The position numbers and the translations under genes are program-made. DNA of 64,000 nt from CALBPI01 sp963922335 (GTDB taxonomy: Bacteria > Pseudomonadota > Gammaproteobacteria > Steroidobacterales > Woeseiaceae). Numbering within the stretch: the first letter of the stretch is position 1; every line of letters starts with the position of its first letter. Below the pieces are notes generated by a model. The model did no database searches. It worked only from the letters and a program-made list of their open reading frames with translations, and was not told the DNA's origin. Positions 62,365 through 64,000 of the stretch are shown piece by piece. Where the stretch lies: the NCBI GenBank assembly GCA_963922335.1, contig CAWUIB010000001.1, positions 1-64,000 on the forward strand, given 5' to 3'.

Positions 62365-62804
62365 CGTTTCTTGAGAACGACCATGCGAGTTGCGGATACT
62401 CGGTCGTGCCAGGTGCGACCTTCGGCGTCCAGATACTGCCACCAGATGCCGGCGCCAGCGGGTACCCACGCGAGGATACCGATGAGTGCGCGTGTGATCA
62501 GTTGCGGCCAGGTGAAAGGCGATCCATCCGCGCTAACAAGCTCCAGTCGCCAAGCTTTCATACCCAGCGTGCAATGCTTCAGACGCCACGAGACGGCGAA
62601 ATAGGCGACAGCAAGCGCAAGGTTGTAGGCCAGGTAAATAACGTAGGCGATGCCGTCATCGGTCGTAATGGCACCGCCGTTGATCAGAACCGGTGGGAAG
62701 CCCGCGAGCAGGCAAACGGCAAGCACGCCGAGTAGATCGTAGACGAGCGCGCTGGTGCGTCGCAGTAAGGTAGGTTTCAGGGCTGAGTCGGGCAGAGTGT
62801 TCAA
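62352..62804 (-). CDS. RDD family membrane protein
   Basis: 150 residues from TTG 62804, with no ATG possible until well inside the domain. 'RRTSALVYDLLGVLAVC' has the RDD-type Arg/Asp in the first helix; two more helices follow, and 'LKHCTLGMKAWRLELV' (short: TLGMKAWRLELV) is the second family motif. Ends in a Lys/Arg tail. RDD proteins may be small transporters or chaperone-like; the role here is unknown. Confidence 0.85.
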   Translation of the reverse strand: MNTLPDSALKPTLLRRTSALVYDLLGVLAVCLLAGFPPVLINGGAITTDDGIAYVIYLAYNLALAVAYFAVSWRLKHCTLGMKAWRLELVSADGSPFTWPQLITRALIGILAWVPAGAGIWWQYLDAEGRTWHDRVSATRMVVLKKRKKA

Positions 62805-62848
62805 AGTTTCGGGCTTCTCGGTTAACGGGGCGAATTTGGCGAGGTGGA

Positions 62849-62857
62849 TGCTAGACT
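62849..62857 (+). promoter_or_regulatory. Extended -10 (TGCTAGACT) of the GST gene
   Basis: TAGACT with TG one base before. Transcription would begin near 62864, downstream of the in-frame ATG at 62848, which supports the TTG start at 62890 for the GST. Confidence 0.4.
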
Positions 62858-62889
62858 TTCGCGACTCAACACGGCGAGGAGAGCGTCAG

Positions 62890-63492
62890 TTGGATACCTC
62901 GGTTGTAGTTTATGGTGATCAACGTTCGGGCAACTGTCGCAAGGTCGTATGGGCCTTGGAAAAAGCCGGCGTTGCGTATGACTGGCGTGAGGTCGACATC
63001 ATGGCCGGCGACACGCGAGATCCTGATTTTCTACGATTGAACCAGAATGGCAAGGTGCCGACCGTTTGCCTGGCCGATGGGCGCGTGCTTTGTGAGTCCA
63101 ACGCCATCCTCTGGTATTTCTGTGAAACGACCGACTGGATCCCCGAGGATGCCTTCGAGCGCGCTCGGGTTCTGCAGTGGATGTTCTTTGAACAATACAG
63201 CCACGAGCCGTATATCGCTGTCCGGCGCTTCATACGACAGTACCTGGATTGGCCGAATGAACGTTATGACGACTACGTGGCTCGAGAAGCGGGCGGCCAT
63301 GCAGCGCTCAACGTGATGGCCAACGTCCTCCGGGAATCTGCGTTCATAGCGGGAGACCAAATGACGGTTGCCGATGTGGCTCTCTATGCGTACACCAGTG
63401 TTGCGCACGAGGGTGGGTTCGATCTGAAGGACTATCCGCTGATCCAGTCCTGGCTGGCTCGATGCGAGCAGAACCTCCCGCAGGGAGGATAG
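62890..63492 (+). CDS. Glutathione S-transferase
   Basis: 200 residues from TTG 62890, with GAGGAG eight bases upstream. Thioredoxin-like N-terminal domain 'VYGDQRSGNCRKVVWALEKAG', read as GDQRSGNCRKVVWAL with Ser/Asn at the active-site loop, cis-Pro in 'NGKVPTV', and 'ESNAILWYF' for glutathione binding. The C-terminal helical domain contains 'FIAGDQMTVADVALYAYT' (short: AGDQMTVADVALYA), the N-capping box. Class not assigned; substrate unknown. Confidence 0.9.
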   Translation: MDTSVVVYGDQRSGNCRKVVWALEKAGVAYDWREVDIMAGDTRDPDFLRLNQNGKVPTVCLADGRVLCESNAILWYFCETTDWIPEDAFERARVLQWMFFEQYSHEPYIAVRRFIRQYLDWPNERYDDYVAREAGGHAALNVMANVLRESAFIAGDQMTVADVALYAYTSVAHEGGFDLKDYPLIQSWLARCEQNLPQGG

Positions 63493-63503
63493 CCGCCGAG
63501 GTC

Positions 63504-63512
63504 TGTTATAGT
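63504..63512 (+). promoter_or_regulatory. Extended -10 (TGTTATAGT) upstream of pcnB
   Basis: TATAGT matches five of six and TG is correctly spaced. It begins 11 bases after the GST stop. The predicted transcript starts near 63519, about 30 bases before the TTG at 63549. Confidence 0.5.
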
Positions 63513-63548
63513 TCGGACAAGTCTACGAAATAGCCAAGGTTGACAGAG

Positions 63549-64000
63549 TTGACCGAACCGGTTGCGACGCGCAACGCTCCGGCCATTATTCCAAGGCCGG
63601 AACACACGATTTCGCGTAAACACATATCGAGAGCAGCGCTAAAGGTGCTCTACCAATTGCATGAGGCCGGACACCAGGCGTTCCTCGTCGGTGGGGCTGT
63701 GCGCGATCTGTTGCTCGGTGGTCGACCGAAAGACTTCGACGTTGCGACCGATGCCGAGCCCGAGACGATTCGTGCCTTGTTCAGGAGTTCGCGGATCATC
63801 GGCCGTCGGTTCCGTCTGGTGCACGTTCGGTTCGGCCGTGAAATCATCGAAGTGGCCACGTTTCGGGCCGACGCTCGGGATACTCAGGAAGGTATCACCG
63901 AATCTGACGATAAAGGGCGGCTGCTTCGTGACAACGCCTATGGTGCGATTGACGATGATGTGTGGCGACGCGATTTCACGGTCAACGCGCTCTACTACAA
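63549..64000 (+). CDS. pcnB: Poly(A) polymerase I, 3' truncated by the window
   Basis: Open to the right edge; about 150 residues visible. 'IPRPEHTISRKHIS' near the start, 'FLVGGAVRDLLLG' (nucleotidyltransferase glycine motif), 'KDFDVATDA' (catalytic Asp pair) and 'GRRFRLVHVRFG' are PcnB hallmarks that separate it from CCA-adding enzymes. Adds poly(A) tails that promote RNA decay. TTG 63549 is preferred: AAGG lies nine bases before it but touches the alternative TTG at 63540. Confidence 0.92.
   Translation, partial: MTEPVATRNAPAIIPRPEHTISRKHISRAALKVLYQLHEAGHQAFLVGGAVRDLLLGGRPKDFDVATDAEPETIRALFRSSRIIGRRFRLVHVRFGREIIEVATFRADARDTQEGITESDDKGRLLRDNAYGAIDDDVWRRDFTVNALYY

Overview
The window reads as a chromosomal segment of a GC-rich, Gram-negative gammaproteobacterium, probably an uncultured marine or sediment lineage. 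Support comes from lptFG, the six-gene Rnf complex in the order A-B-C-D-G-E, homodimeric-type aceE with a separate aceF and lpdA, the pepA-holC-valS block, hda with a beta-clamp motif, DUF1841, DUF2066 and DUF2069 proteins, RNase T, and type IV pilus ATPases. No phage, insertion sequence, CRISPR array, rRNA or tRNA was seen. Coding density is very high; no gene-free stretch exceeds about 300 bases (the longest are 20041-20331 and 34676-34955). I cannot place the genus from sequence alone.

Layout. 1-4.6 kb: poorly characterised envelope genes (cut-off DUF4442 hotdog protein, a rhomboid fold without catalytic residues, a secreted Cys protein, a membrane-anchored metzincin-like peptidase, DUF2141, DUF2306). 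4.7-7.4 kb: a GAF-PAS-PAS-GGDEF-EAL cyclic-di-GMP protein. 7.4-11 kb: nadC, DUF1289, grxD, RNase T and an M17 aminopeptidase. 11-16.8 kb: the pyruvate dehydrogenase operon, followed by a PilJ-sensor diguanylate cyclase with a hairpin-rich leader, an FMN/Fe-S glutamate-synthase-like protein and DUF1841. 20.3-23 kb: a more AT-rich islet with an OhrR-type regulator, a secreted esterase, three matching operator dyads, and two orphan genes flanked by small GGCC hairpins. 23-30 kb: rnfABCDGE downstream of metG. 30-34.8 kb: a HEAT-repeat Ser/Thr kinase followed by two PilT-subtype ATPases. 34.9-45.4 kb: apbC, dcd, purN, purM, DUF2066, CDP-alcohol phosphotransferase, PerM-like permease, hda, DUF2069, wrbA, a lipoprotein, a lytic transglycosylase, proS. 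45.5-49.8 kb: a phosphatidylserine-decarboxylase-like protein without key residues, pssA, a family 4 uracil-DNA glycosylase, rimI, prfC. 49.8-55 kb: a UMF1 transporter and a MoxR-DUF58-TgpA operon. 55-64 kb: valS, a small acidic protein, holC, pepA, divergent lptFG, RDD, GST and the start of pcnB.

The most notable points are: (1) the HEAT-kinase/PilT/PilT operon, which suggests kinase control of pilus retraction; (2) a self-consistent OhrR regulon with dyads on two sigma70 promoters; (3) a recurring arrangement in which a (often TGn-extended) -10 hexamer sits 6-7 bases before the start codon, most clearly at purM/DUF2066, metG and DUF1841, implying leaderless mRNAs; (4) two apparent pseudoenzymes, a rhomboid and a PSD-like protein next to pssA. 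All functional statements rest on motif reading only; no database search was run.
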